Shown: piece after piece, positions 34,196 through 46,996 of the stretch | Position numbering within the stretch: the stretch's first letter is position 1 | How the letters are laid out: the number at the start of each line of letters is the position of its first letter | From: Bilabrum cf. latius | Lineage: Eukaryota > Bigyra: Bicosoecida > Bigyra > Bicosoecida | Direction of reading: 5' to 3' | Assembly: GCA_965178125.1 (NCBI GenBank) | Contig: OZ237741.1 | Coordinates: 1,178,001-1,242,000 of the forward strand | DNA length: 64,000 bases | The notes under the pieces: generated by a model | What the model was told of the DNA's origin: nothing | The model's database searches: none | Seen by the model: only the letters and a program-made list of their open reading frames with translations | Translations under genes and position numbers: made by a program

Positions 34196-37100
34196 ATGGC
34201 CGACAGCACTGCGGTAGGCGTTGCGAAAGCTCTCGTATCACTTTGCCGATCTATTTCCCCGGACAATGCAGCAGCGGCAACATGCGAGCGCGTGTGCAAG
34301 GCCGCTGGATACCTGACGGCCAATCGAGGTATGCTCTCTGTCCAAGCCTGCAAAAGGCATGCCTCTACCATCTGCCATTCGGATCCGTCTGCATCACTGA
34401 TTTTTATTTCCCACAGACAGCCTCGATCCAGCGGATGGTGAATTGGCGACCAAGGTAGTGTCAAGGTGCAGCTCCAACGGTACGTCCACCACTTTCGAGG
34501 CTTTTATTGAATTTATGATCCATAAAAAGTACGCGCATGAACCAGCACACATTTACTCCTTTTGCAGTATGCAAGAGTGCTCTTGCCACGACTTCGACGA
34601 AGGTGGCCGTTCGATTGGCTGTCACGTCGGACGTGCTGGGCTCCATGGCACCGCAGCACGACTCGCCGAGCAGCCTGGCGTTCCAGCAAATAATCAATAC
34701 TCTCATCAGGCACACTGCTGCCAGTTCCAGTCGAATCGCTGCCGTCACATCAGTGCTTCCAGACGTATAGGCGTCCCTAGCTGAGCTGATCGAATCGTGC
34801 TCCTTCCCGCCCCTCGTCGACTACGCCAAGTGCTGCGCTCTGGCGGCCGAGCCCCTCGCAGCTGCAGCAGCACGTGTATCGGCAGAGCCAGACGCGGCAT
34901 CCCCGCTGTCCTGGCCCTCGGGTGAGTGGCCCACGAACTCGCGCGTGCAGAGGCCAGCGGGATGGCAGTCAGCGACTGGCGAGGAGCACCGGCACCCCTC
35001 CCGCGGTGCATCTGGGAATAGGAGCAGCAAGAACAGCGAATCGGCTGCCTCTGCATTAGCCGCAGAAGCAGCCGCTCCCGGGACTGCGGCCTCCCTCTCA
35101 CTCGCCGTGGGGCAGCACCACCGTGCAATGCAGCAAGAGAGGTACACACCCCCCGACGAAGATGACGAGGACCAGGCAGCGGAGCTGACGGTTGCCACAC
35201 ATCCCGTACTGCGGAACCTCCCCGGCGGCGCCGCGGCCCTGCGGCGCAGCTGGCTGCTACCGCCTCATTGCACGGGGGTGGGCCGGAGCTCCGCGGCCGC
35301 CCTGGAGGCCCTCGTGCCCGCGGTGCAAGAAATCCTCCCCTCCCTGCACGATGGGTTGCATACGGGTCTCTCGCGGGCCCGTTCCGCCTGCGAGGCCGCC
35401 TTGCTGGCGGGCACCCAGTCGGCCTCGTGGGTAGAATCCCTGGCTGGTGTGGGCGCTGTGTCGGGGCTGTGGCGGGAGGGGGACCCCAGGTCTGGGTGGA
35501 ACAGGGACGTTTCGAAGCTGGGCTTTGTTCTCTCGGACGGGCGGGCTTGCCTGCGAGCCATGGAGCGACTCGGAGCCGCTATTCTATAGGTGGCTGCGAG
35601 CTCCGGGCCCCTGTCCGGATTAGAATCCTCTGCTTCAGGTGAGGGGAGCGGGGCCAGCCCGATGTCTCAGCCCCTGGAGCCGGCGCTACTGCAGGCTGCG
35701 TGGGAGGCCGTGCGGCAGCTTGGGCTCGTTGTGCCCGGTGATGCTGGTGGCAGTGCAACTGACGGTGGTGCTGCACCGGGTGTCATCCAAGACCAGGAAT
35801 CGCTCGGCGCCTGGCTGCAGAGAGGACAGGCCGTTTCTTCTTCTGCTGCTGCTGCTAGCGGGAGACCCATTGTGCAAGTTAGGCCGCCCTGGGGGCATGG
35901 CCTCCCGCTGGCCATTAGGGTGCCCGGTGCTTCGGCTGCTGGCGCTGGTGCAGGGGCTGGGCACCTAGCAGGGGCAGGGGCAGGGGCAGACTCGCCGGGC
36001 CGAGGCCAGGTGGTTGCAACCCCTAGCAGGGTGGTGGTTTTGAGAGACGCGGGCAGCACGCCCTCAGCTGCGCCAGGGCGCGAGACATAGTCCGGCCACG
36101 AGAGAAAGGAGGCCGCGCCCGGGGCAGTTGAGGCTGTGCTGGGCCCGTGGTTGAGGCACCAGAGGGTCTGCTGGATCTTGGCATACGGACACCCCGCGGG
36201 GCAAGGGGCAAGAAACAAGGGTGGGCGGGACGTGGGCGCACTCGTCACACTTCCGCCGGCACTGGGCAGTGCAGCGGACCACAGCGACGCGGGGGTGCGT
36301 GCCGATGCAGGGGCTGGAGTCGGGGCGGGGCCGAGCGCAGATTCTGGCGTGGTGCTGGCAAGCCGGAACTCTACTCCGGTGGGCAGCAATGGCGGTGGTG
36401 GAGCCGGGAGCATGCGCGCACGGAGGCGCCCCGAGGACTCGCAGGCGGGCGAGATCGGGCTGAGCGACGTAGGTGAGGCTGGCAGCGGGGGAAGCGCCCA
36501 GGAGCCAGCGAGGGAGGACGAGCCGGTGGCTGGTGGCGGCCTCCTTGATAGGCTGCTGCGCTCTATCTGCGGCTGCTGCTTCAGCGAGGCTGACGTCAAA
36601 GCAGCGACAGTTGTGCCGGTGGGCGGTGAGGGTCACCAGCACTAGCAGGAGCAGAAGCAGGAGCAGTCACAAGGTGGTAGGGGGTCAGCGGGAGGCGGCA
36701 GCAATGCCTCGCCTCGGGTCGGTCGCAATGCCGATCCAGCTGTTGCTGCTGCTGCTAGCACCGGTGCTGGCAGTGCCCCGCCAGCAGCTGCTACTGGCCC
36801 AGCTGTGTGGCCAGCTGGCACCCCCACGGCACTCCCAGACGACTAGGCTCCTGTGTTTGAGGCGATAGAAGAAGAAGATGCTGCCCTGAAGGTGCCTGCT
36901 GGCCCTGCAGTGGTGTTGTCCGGTGGACAGCAGGCAGCCGGGCCCAATGGCCTGGTTCACGGGCCTGTCAGTGCAACCGGCAGCGCGGAACCTACACTCA
37001 TCCAGGTGGTGCTCGTTGCACTTGCTGGCTTAGGCGGTCTGCACAAGAGGCTGACTGCCGCGGTAGATGCACTCGACGGCGTGCTGGCCGTGTGGCACGC

Positions 37101-38796
37101 CCAGGTCGGCCGCTCCCACTCGGACATCCTGCTCACTCAAGAGGGCAAAGAGGTGGGCTCGTCGGTCTACGAGCTAGATGCCACCCCCACTGCGGGGGGT
37201 TTCTCGGGGAGCAACGGGCCGGTGGATCCTGCCGCTGCCCGCCGGATTCTCGAGGAGAGCGGGATGGGGTCGAGCGAGCCGTGGAGGACTCGGTGGGCGC
37301 TGCAGGCTAGTGGCGCCATGGCGCTGCAATGCGATGCATCGAACCGAATCGTCACAGCGGCGCGCTCCGTCTTTACCCGACTGCTCCCCCTCGCCCGGCG
37401 CATGGTGCCCCAAACTGCCTGCAGCACGCTGGCCTCTGCAGTGAGTGGCTTCGTGCACGGGTGGGTGGGGCACGCAGCCAGGCACGGGTTGCGGATGGGC
37501 ACCGGCGGCGTCCTGCAGCTGCACACCGACCTGGTGTTCCTGAGGACCTGGATCTTGGCGGGGTGCCCCGTGGGGCGCGCGGTGGCGGACCTGGAGAAGG
37601 AGGCCAAAGCGGCGAAGGAGGCCGAAGAGGCCGCCAAGAAGGCAGGGGTGAGGAAGCCCAAGCCCAAGGACCCGCCGCTGCCGGACCTCCCGAAATGTGC
37701 GCTGCACTGCGCTGCAGTCCTGGCCGCCCGTCATCAGGCCACGGATCATCTGTTCCGGGATGCCACCGCCCAACTTGAGGATCACCGGCAGCAGGGGAAT
37801 CAGCAGGATGATGTGCAAAAGAGCGCGAGCGGTGCTCTCGGCTTTGACCTCGACCCCAACCGGCTGCCGGGGGCGGTGGCCGGGGACACTCCCCGGGGCG
37901 GTGCTGCCGACGATGAGCAGCAGCAGCAAGCCAGCGGGGGCAGGCGCCACTTTCCTGCCCCTGGTGCTGGTGCCGGTGTCGGTGGCGAAACTTCGGCAAC
38001 AGGTGGGCTCGCGGCGGCACTGGGTGCCTTGCGTGCCGGCTCGCCAGAGAGCACTCGACTAGAGGCACCGGAGGCGGAAGAGGGCGGCGTGCGGTGGACC
38101 TTCCACGGGGCCTCTGCGGTGGGGGAACTGCTGGGTGCATTGCCTTGCTGGGCACGGGCACACGGCGTGTTGCAGCTGCTCCTAGCGGGCACGGACGCGC
38201 CGGGGCGGCCGGGACACGCTCTGCTGGGCCCAAGCCCTGGCCATACGCCGATCGCACCCTCCACAGTAGTACCGATCGGGGGACGTGCAGCAACAGCGGC
38301 GGCAGCAGAGGCAATCGAAGGCTCTAAGGTCAGTCTGCGCACCGCCTCCCATCCCGCAGAGATCGGGGCAGGCGAACCCAAGGCGAACGGCAGTGCGGAC
38401 AGCACGAGCGCTGCTGGTGCTGCAGGTGCCTCCACGGGGGTCGGACAGGCGTGGGGTGGTGGTGGCGGTGTGGATGGCCCAGGCCAGGCAGCGGGAGAAA
38501 GCTCAGGCGCGAGCAATGCTGATGCAGCTCCAGAGTGGCCATTCAAGGTGCGCGCATGGCGTGGACCCGACGGGCAGGACTAGGCCACATTCCGGCTGGG
38601 CACGGTGGGGGCAGATGCATCTGTCGAGGACGCTGGTGTGTGGCTGAGGATTCGAAGGGGCCCTGGGGATGGGGCAAGCATCGAGGTAGAGAAAGAGGCG
38701 GTTCGGTCAGGGAACAAGGCGGGACTTCATCCGCTTGCGGTGGTCGTCGGTGGCGGGCTGGGGGCCAGCTAGCTGCCCGCCGTTGTGGCGCACTGA
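34196..38796 (+). CDS. unrecognised large protein, 1,474 aa, with seven in-frame TAG codons
   Basis: Three exons (34196-34328, 34417-34479, 34568-38796); both introns are 88 bp and phase 1. Ends TGA at 38794. The first 150 residues are helical (ADSTAVGVAKALVSLC, VCKSALATTSTKVAVRLAV, QQIINTLIRHTAASS). Folded-looking blocks recur: ALEALVPAVQEILPSLH, LQAAWEAVRQLGLVV, VVLVALAGLGGLHKRLTAAVD, HTDLVFLRTWILAGCPVGRAVADLEKEAK; they are separated by Ser/Gly/Ala linkers. I recognise no family. TAGs: 34768-34770, 35587-35589, 36088-36090, 36643-36645, 36844-36846, 38581-38583, 38770-38772. The fourth sits at the head of a Gln/Glu-rich run (QEQKQEQSQ). A scaffold role is only a guess. Confidence 0.72.
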
Positions 38797-38935
38797 GAAT
38801 GGGGCGCCCGAGGCATGTCCGGGCCAGCTATGTCTTGCAGGCTATTTACACACATTTACGTGCAATCGGGTTCTGCCCCAATCAGTGTCGTGCACGCACC
38901 TTGACAACCGACTGTAGCAGGTATCGCTGTTTTGT

Positions 38936-40096
38936 TCAAGAAGACACCACACCCGCCGCACCCCCCGCGGCAGCTCCGCTCCCACTGCCTGCGTCACCTA
39001 CCTTGCCCTCTTCATCCGCACCCACACCTTCATCTGCACTGCAAGGCACTTCATCTGGCGAGTCCACCCCCAGAACTGGGAAGGCGCTCCCATCCGATCG
39101 CTGGAGCCAGTTCTCCTCGGGGTACTCGAAGCCCTCCGCCCCCTCCACCACGTGGATCGAGTAGGCGTGCCGCTGCGAGCTGCTGGTATTTCGCTCCGAG
39201 TAGTGCACGACGGCCCCGTGCAGGATGACGAGTGTGCCCGGGGGGCACTCGATGGGCACGGCCCCTTCGAGGCTGAAGGGCGCGGCCTCTGGCGGGACCA
39301 TCTCGGTGAGGGGCTCCTGGGGAGGGGCCTCCCTGGGTACGCTGGCCTCCTTGCCCTCCTCTGCCTCCTTGGACTCTGCGGCCGCAGGAGCAGGAGCGGA
39401 GGAAGAGGCTCCACCTGCAGACGAGGGCGCCGAATCGGACTCGGATGGCTCCAGGCCGGCCCTTAGGCCAGCGGCCGTGCGCCGAAAGTGCTGGCGGACG
39501 CCGGCTTTGTGGGAACCGGGAATCGCATACAAGCACCCGTTGTCCTTGCGACACTCATCCAGAGCCCACCAGAACCCCGTGCAGCTCTGAGGCTCCGTGT
39601 ACAGGAAGGTGCCGTCCTGGTGTGGGTTGACTGCGCCGCCAACACGCGGCGGCTTGAAAATATACATGCTCTGCACCACTGTTGGCTTCTTCATTCCGAG
39701 CTATTTCGAAGCGGATGCAACGAATGGTGATAACGACGCTTTCCTGAATGCCTTGGACTTTTCGTGCAGGGCATGGCCGACTTTATTCATGACTTGGTGC
39801 TTCTTATCTCTTAGATCACCTTCCTTTGTGAAGGCATCTTCCTCGAAGAAGAAGCGGATCTTATCACCAGAACCCAAAAAGTATTCATCTGACTTCCTGG
39901 TCTGTTCGTCTGTGGTAAACACGCTGACAGTCTTTGCATCAAAGCCGTCAATTAAGTGCGCAATCGAACGCTTCATGTCAGATATGCTAGAGGAGTCTAA
40001 CGCGTTCGGAATCACAAGAAATCCATCTCGGTCAAACTTCAAAAGCTATTCTTTCGATAGTGACTCAACTGGCTTGCTCTTCTCTACAGATGCCAT
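38936..40096 (-). CDS. PHYHD1: phytanoyl-CoA dioxygenase-like protein (PHYHD1-like), Fe(II)/2-oxoglutarate oxygenase
   Basis: Single exon, 386 aa, ends TGA. N-terminus: LSKE-(TAG)-LLKFDRDGFLVI, the standard opening of this family, in which Gln is usual at the TAG position. Then VVQSMYIFKPPRVGG, VNPHQDGTFLYTEP with the iron-binding HxD, DNGCLYAIPGSH, and VILHGAVVHYSERN with the distal His. An Ala/Ser/Glu-rich insert of about 60 residues interrupts the fold before the distal His, and the tail is acidic. Two TAGs: 40046-40048 (codon 17) and 39701-39703, which separates SK from LGMKKP. The ATG at 40096 is usable only if codon 17 is sense. Tail-to-tail with the 1,474-aa gene. Confidence 0.93.
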
Positions 40097-40234
40097 TGCT
40101 AGAGCAGATAGTCTGCTGCCATTCTTGGCATCGGCAACTGGTCATGAACGAACCCTGAACGAAAGTTCTATGCACTGTCCCCGGCCAGGCCGGCCTTTCG
40201 AAAACATCGGACTAGACAGCACACATACTCGAAA

Positions 40235-43200
40235 TCAGTCAGTTTTCTTGACCCTAGCGAGCAATGCTCTCGCCCGCGCCATCGCGTGCATGCTTCGAGC
40301 CAAAGCTGCATTGTGCGGTGCAGCAATCGACCGCTCCTGCCCCTCTCCACCCACAGCCTCACTGCTAGCCCCATCCCCGTCAGCCCCGCCGGCCCCGCCA
40401 GCAACCCCCACGTCCTCATCCTCCTCTTCCCCATCCTCCTCCACGTGCGCATCCGCCAGACCCCCGAGTCCGGACCCCGAGCTCTGCACCTCGATGCCGA
40501 CCGACTGCCCTGCCATGGGCGAGCCCGGGGTCATGGCCGGTGCCAGTGCAGACGCACCGGGGTCGCCTGGGGTCGGGGCCGGTGCCTGGCGAAGGACTGC
40601 CCCTGCCCCTGCCCCTGTCCCTGCCCCTGCCCCTGCCCCTACCCCTGCCCCTGCCCCTGCCCCTGCACCGCTGTCTTCATCTTCACCGAAGTATTCCATT
40701 TCCTCTGCCCTCCGCAGCGCCTCCTCCTCTTGCACCTCCTCCTCCTGCTCCTGCTCATCGTCCGAACTGGGAGCATCGCCCCAGCCTGAGGCATCTTTCC
40801 CACTAGCAGCAGCAGCACGGCCCGCTTCTAGAGCCTCCTTCTCTCTCTGCTCCACTTCCTTCCTGCCAACCGGACCCTCATTTTGCTCAAGATCCAGATC
40901 CAGATCCATGGGAAGAATTGCAGCATGCTCCTGATCAGCCGGTGCCTCTGCGACCTTCACGTTTCCATCGACCGCTGTGCCCTAGTCCTGCCCAACTGCC
41001 GCTGGTACATGCGGAGCCAAGACATCCTCGGATTCCACCTTGCCCCCCTTGCCGAGATCGGGCCCGGCGCCCTCGTCCTCGTGTGGCTGCAGCGAGGAAG
41101 GCGCCGGGTCTGTGCCTGCCGCTGGCTGGACTTGCGATGGCACGTCATTGCTTTGCGCCACAGTGCCATGCACCCCCTCCGGCCCTCCTGCAACATGCAC
41201 AGTATCATTCTCATCTCCACGAGCCGTATGATCATTGGCCTGCTGCCCACCTAGATCGCCGACTGCACCTGCATCATCGCCCTAAATATGCTTCTGCTGC
41301 TGCTGCTGCTGCTGCACACCCGCCTCCCTGTCGTTCTCATCCTACTCCACGTCACCAGCGCGCGAGCCCCGTTGCTGTCCGTCCTGCAGGCCCATCTCAA
41401 CGTCGACGTCGTCCTGCCCAGCAGCATTGTCGCCCTCCTCGTCCTCATCCTCAACTTCGTTCTCATCCTCGTCCTCAACCTCGTCGTGCTGATTCTGCTG
41501 CTCATGCTCGTGCTCATGCTACGGTGCCTCTTCCGTGATATTGGCCGCTGCACCGGTCCCGAAGCAGCAGCAGAAGCAGCAACCTCCACCCCGCTGCTGC
41601 CGGTAGTTCGGCACGAAGGTCGACAGACCTTCTCCACTGCAGTCGCATAGCAGGCAACAAGGCTCGTCCTAGTCGGGCCGCAGGCCGCCGAGCCGCCCCG
41701 TGCGCCGGCTGAGATCCAGCCTAGTCTTGGTGCGGTGCGCGGCCGGGTGCCGCTGCTCCTCTCTGGTCCTGGCAGGCGGCCCTGGCGCAGGCTCGGCCCC
41801 TACCGGCTTCCGGTCATCCAACCGTGGTGCTGCTGCGCCCTCCCCGCTGCGGTAGCCATGCCCATCAGCGTACTCGTCCTCCTGCCCCTGCTCCTGCTCC
41901 TGCTAGTAGGAATCATATCCACCCGCAGCACCAGCACCGGCACCGGCACCGCTGCCCCTGTCACCCCCAGCGTACTCGCTAGGGACACCCGCGGGAGCCC
42001 CCGGTGCCGGTGCCACGACATCGTCCTCGAAGGATCCAGCCTGCCTCGGGCTCGCCGGCCGCCTCCGCGACACCGATGACTCGGCTGAGCCTCTATCGTA
42101 GGACCTGCCTGTCTCTCCGCTCCTGTACCTTTCGTCAGGCCGGTCGCTACCCCGCCCATGGTCCGACATGTCCACTGACGCTGCGGCTGCTTGTGCCCCC
42201 GCGCCGCCCCCTCCGCTGACAGCCCCCTCCCAGTGCCCACTGCCTGTGCGGTTGTCACCCTGAAGCCGCCGTGGCGTTGCTTCAGCCGCATCAGCGTCCA
42301 TACCGTCCACGCTGCCGCAGCCGTGCTCGGAAGCAGAGGCCACTGAATCGTCCGCGCCTACCACGCCACGTGCCGTCTAGGCGGCAGCAAGCGCTGCCTC
42401 CCGCGCCCGTGCCATGTCTGCCTCCTTCTGGGCCTTGTCCCAGCGCCCGCTGCGCCTCGCCCGCATGTGGGGCGGCAGGCGGCTACTGGTCACCAGGGTG
42501 GGGGGCAGGCCGGGTGCCATGGGAGCCTCGACTGGCTCGTCGGCGGCTCGACCGCGATCTGGTGACCCGGCCTGCGCCTGTCGCCTGTTGTACTCCTCCT
42601 CCTGTCGCAGCTCGGCGGATGTCAGGCCGATGCCGCTCTGCCTTAGCGCCTCGATTCTGCGAGCGTCGCGGTAGGCAGCCACCTCCTCGTCTTCCTCGTC
42701 CTCGCAGCCCTCAATGCACGAGATGGGGATCAAAATGCTGATGTTCGTACCGAACACGTAGTCCATGATGCCCGCATCGATGTCCCGGAGCATGCGACCG
42801 AGAGATTTGAAAGCCTCCGACGATGCCCTCGACGTGTTGTTGAATGCGCCGGTGCCCGACCGCAGTCCCAGGAAGGGTGTCATGACCAGGAAGATGGACG
42901 CACCGAGCACCAGCAGGACGGGCGAAACCGCGAACGCGATCAAGAACACGGGCCACTCCCACAAGAAGTACCTGAGGTAGTCTCCGAACCCCAGGCCTCT
43001 CCTCTGGCTCTCGGCCTGCGCAGTTACTGCCATGTCTAACTCTTCCAGACCGATTCCCATCGAGTTGCGGTCCAGCACCGGCCAGAACATCACGATGGCC
43101 TTGTACCAAGTCACGAACAAGGCTAAGATGGTGAAGAAAAAGTACCACAGCGCGGTGAACGCGGGCACGACCGCAGCACCGATGATGCCAACGAACACGC

Positions 43201-45105
43201 TGGTGACCAGAGCGCAGCTGAAGTAGGGATCTGGCTCGCGGTTCGAGGGCGCGCAGCAGAAAGAGCTGAAGCTCAGTGGCGCGTTAGGGGACAAGCCCAG
43301 CAGAGCCCGCAGCAGGATCTCTGCCAGCATCCAGTAGTCCGTCGCAAAGTCGATGAGCCCTGCCTGCACGCCATACGGGAGCGGCGGCCGGTAGTCGCTC
43401 GTGTCCACCGAGGCCCCGCAGCAGCCCACCACTCTATCCTCCCTGGCAATCACGGCAGGGTCTGCGTCCTACCCGTGCACTCCCTACCCCCCGTTGCCCC
43501 TGCTCCCCCTGGAGCTGCTCTCCCTCCTGAGCTCCTCATCCCTGTCCAGAGCTCCCGTGCCCTCAAGGTCGTACAGCTCATCGGTCAGCTCAGTGTTGCA
43601 CAGCGTTCCACCGCGGCCCGTCCACTGCGGGCTTTGCGTGTAGTATACCACGAACCCGCTCTTGAAGCCCAGGAAGAAGCCCACCACGGGCAGAGACAGG
43701 CACAGCAGCAGGGCCGCCGCTGGCCACAGCAGGGCCAGGAGGGCTGCCACGATGACCCACGCGGGACGCTTACGGATGCCCCTTCGGTCAAGTCCGTACT
43801 CTTCGGCCCGCTGGGCCACGTGCAGATACCCGTACACGCACAACGGTAGGTATAGCAGCACCCCGGTAAGCGTGTAAAAGACCGCCTGCAGGGGTGCCAG
43901 GAGGCCCGCGCAGATCAGCCCGAGCAGCATGTCGCATATGCGGATCTCGCATGGGATACCTACCCAGTCCTGGTCCGAGTACTCGCTGAGCTGGAAGATG
44001 AGCTCGTCCGTGAGCAGGTTGTACCATGCTGTCATGTAGGTGCCCATCTGCGGACAAGAAGGATAGGGGGAGTTGGGTTGGAGAGGGGGGGGGGTGGGGG
44101 GTTGGAAGCGGGGGGGTTGAGATTGCACAAGTGTAGGGTGCTGTGACTGCTATCGCAATCGTGGTGCGGGGGAGTGAGGGTCGAGGCGAAGAGGACAGAC
44201 CCGTCGTGTATCCCCAGCCGTGCATAGCATTCAAATGATTATATCCTGTGGTTTGCGAATCTCACTCTCTTGATGGGGTCAGTAAACCCGCTGCAAAGGA
44301 AGAGGGCGTAGTGCACTCCCTCCGTGCACTGGGTCTGCCGACCGTTCAAGATGGCGAAGTAGGCGTGTACGTAGGCCGTCGCGATCGCAATGAAGATCAT
44401 GAGGATCACCGTTGCCGGAATGGCAAGGATGAACGCCAGTGGTAGCAGCAGGATAGCGATGAACCGGGCCCCGAGCAGCAGACGCGGCGTGATGCACAGC
44501 GCCAAGCACGACCGGTCGCACAGCTTCGGCAAAGCAAAAAGGTACATCCCAAGGCCCATGATGATTGCATACACCATGATGAATGGAAGAACCAGGGATC
44601 CTTCGATGATGCTGAGCAGCAGCGCCGAGGCAGAGACGAGCACTTCGCAGCAGATCTCTGCGCTGTCAAGCTCTGGAATATCCAGCTGCGGCGGCCGTTT
44701 TTGCAGCTCTTTATCGATCTCTTCGTTAACAACCAGATCTTCTAGGGCCTCTACCTCGCCCATGCGGTTGTCGTCGTCCAATGTCGCCCCCCTCCACCGC
44801 TCCTTAGTCTTCCTGGCTCCTGGCGGTGAGACGTACATGCCTCCGTCAGCCTCTGCCCCCCACTCATCACCTCCTGAATCGTCAGGATTGGATGGATCTT
44901 CATCTCGTTTACTTTCTGGTGCAGGACTCCGGTAGTACTAACCCCGCCTTCTGGAAGCAGGTGGGAGCCGAATGGCTGTGGTTGTGCGACCCGTCGGCGG
45001 TGCATCGGCAGGGGTCGGCGCCAACGCAGGGGCGGAACGATTGTGCAGCTTGTATGAGTCATATGCATCATCTGGGTACATGTCGCCTGGGCTTGCACTT
45101 GCCAT
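40235..45105 (-). CDS. unrecognised 1,550-aa multi-pass membrane protein with acidic, Gln-rich and Cys-cluster tail
   Basis: Two exons (44266-45105, 40235-44047) around a 218-bp phase 0 intron; ends TGA. Repeated sets of hydrophobic helices occupy roughly residues 120-700: VLVSASALLLSIIEGSLVLPF, ARFIAILLLPLAFILAIPATV, GYLHVAQ after a helix pair, WVIVAALLALLWPAAALLL, CALVTSVFVGIIGAAVV, FFFTILALFVTWYKAIVMFWP, PVFLIAFAVSPVLLVLGASIF. Afterwards come charged linkers, a Cys cluster (CCLLCDCSGEG...GGGCCFCCCFG), a Glu/Asp/Gln-rich stretch with a Q8 run, and a Gly-Ala repeat. Ten TAGs: 44938, 43484, 43469, 42377, 41903, 41669, 41519, 41342, 41282 and 40982 (lowest base of each codon). Several lie beside CAG runs, e.g. 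YDSY-(TAG)-QEQEQGQ. Start at 45105 is the first ATG giving MASASPGD; transport or channel function is unproven. Confidence 0.75.
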
Positions 45106-45209
45106 GGCTTGCACTTGGGCCACCGGTGGATTTGCTTGGGATTCGTGAGGCAATTTGCAACGGCTCGCAATCGATCGGAGCTTACATTTCACGGTCGGGC
45201 CACAAAGTC
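45106..45209. promoter_or_regulatory. head-to-head promoter region, membrane protein / alpha-SNAP
   Basis: 104 bp between divergent ATGs. Shared promoter inferred from spacing only. Confidence 0.4.
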
Positions 45210-46620
45210 ATGGCTCAAAAAGATGTCAAGCTTGTCATTGCAAACAAAATGTTTGATGCCGTAAGTTCTCGCCTGGCTGGCTCGGTTTGCGTTCTGTCTG
45301 TTGTTAATGGGCTGTCTACGTTTTTGCATTACTTGCCACTGCTGTGCTAGCAGGGTGTGGCTGCTCTCAACAAAGTCACGGATACCACAATACAAATGAA
45401 GTTTATCGATGCGATTAGATTCTTTGAAGCTGCGGCTGATACTTTCGTGACGATAGGAAAATGTGAGAATTGTGTATCGGCGAGCAGTAATCCAAGTCGC
45501 AGATCGTTCTTTGTCCAGTGGTAGCTCGGAAGCCTCACCGGTCTTGACCACAATCGCAGGGCGACGTGCTGGAGAGTCATACTTGCGCTGCTACGAGTCC
45601 CAGGTTCGCCTTGGTGACCGGTTGGCCGCCGCGACGTATGCCACCGATGCAGCACGTGCGTACAATAAGGTAGACCCAGCTTCCGCCATTCGAGCCCACC
45701 TGAAAGCAATCACGCATCTGGCAGGTACTGGTAGATTAGCCGCTGCTGCTGCTGAGCAGCTGGACGTTGCTGAGATATACGAAGAGGACGGGGCCTCGTA
45801 CGACGCAGCCGTCGCGCTGAGCAACGCAGCCGACTACTATGTCGCAGAGGCCATGCTGGCGCAGGCGGTGCACTGCCTCAAGCGAGCGGGGGCCCACCTT
45901 GTGGATGAGGAGAGATACAGCGACGCGCACGAGCGGTTCGACCGAGCGGCGAACCTCTCCCTGGACGACAACCTCCTCAAGTTCAACGCGCCGCCCATCT
46001 CGCTGGACGCCGCCCTGTGCCTCCTTTGCCTGAGAGACGACGAGCGGACAGTCAAGTACCTGAAAGACGTGTCCGAGAAAGACCTTAATTTCGTTGTCTC
46101 CCGTGAGAAACGGTTCCTGCTGGACCTGCTGCTGTGCGCGCAGGAGGGCAGGCTGGACGACCTGGTGGACCACATCTGGAACTACGACTATGCGGTGGAA
46201 CTGGAGCCGCACGAGCTGTCCATGCTGAGGGTGGTGTTCACCGTGGTGGAGGCATCCGTGCACACGTCCTCTGCTGACGCACAGGCGGCTCAGGCGGAGG
46301 AGGAGGACGCAAGCGAGGACAGCTGGGACGAGGACAGCTCGGGCGATGAGGACGAGGACGACGGGGGTGGCGCGGCCGCCAGCAGCCGGCGCTCGCGGAA
46401 ATCACAGAAGAAGAGAAAGAAGAGCAAGAAGAGCAAGAAATCCAAGGGAAGCAAGAAGAGCAAGAAAGCCAAAGGGGGTGTCTCGGCCGGTGATTCTCTC
46501 CTCCCCGACGAGGGCGACGCTTCAGACGGCAGCGGCAGCGTGGGTTCCGGCAGGACAGGATATACTGGAGCTACAGGTGTCACTGGGACGACAGGGGCGG
46601 CTTCAGGTGCGGGCAGATAA
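45210..46620 (+). CDS. alpha-SNAP-like NSF attachment protein with Lys-rich tail
   Basis: Three exons (45210-45260, 45354-45462, 45560-46620); 406 aa; ends TAA. SNAPs recruit NSF to spent SNARE complexes through TPR-like helices. Visible matches: IDAIRFFEAAADTFVTIGKW, AARAYNKVDPASAIRAHLKAI, LDVAEIYEEDG, ALSNAADYYVAEAM, RFDRAANLSLDDNLLKFNA. The exon 2/3 junction (K-W-RRAGESYLRC) fixes the acceptor at 45560. After residue about 285 a long acidic stretch (EEEDASEDSWDEDSSGDEDED) and a Lys/Ser-rich stretch (KKRKKSKKSKKSKG) replace the usual short SNAP C-terminus that stimulates NSF, so this may be a divergent paralog. No in-frame TAG. Confidence 0.85.
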
Positions 46621-46996
46621 CACGGTTTTGGCCGTGCTAGGCCGCGACTCGGATGCAAGATAGATATTGTTGAATACTGTGTTTCAAATCCAGGATCAGT
46701 ATGCACACTCAACATCCGGATATGCCACTAGTAGCCTTTCGAAATACGGCATTAGCACCGGTTGCTGCCTTAGGATCTTTAGTCTGCCCGGACCCCACTC
46801 TGGCACATGGACCGCAAATCGGACCCCCTCCAAAAATCCGCTAATCCGGATTCCGGATACACTCCGCAACTTTCCGTGCCAGTCAGCTTGTCTGCTAACT
46901 CATCCGAGATCCACCATTTCTCCTTTGTGAACTCCTGCCCCTTCATCTCTGACAGAGAGAATCCGCCACACCACCATCACACTACAGAAACACACA
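46621..46996. other. intergenic region
   Basis: 376 bp of lower-GC sequence downstream of alpha-SNAP. It contains an imperfect ATCCGGATTCCGGAT motif near 46845 that also occurs near 53445. No gene or RNA recognised. Confidence 0.4.
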
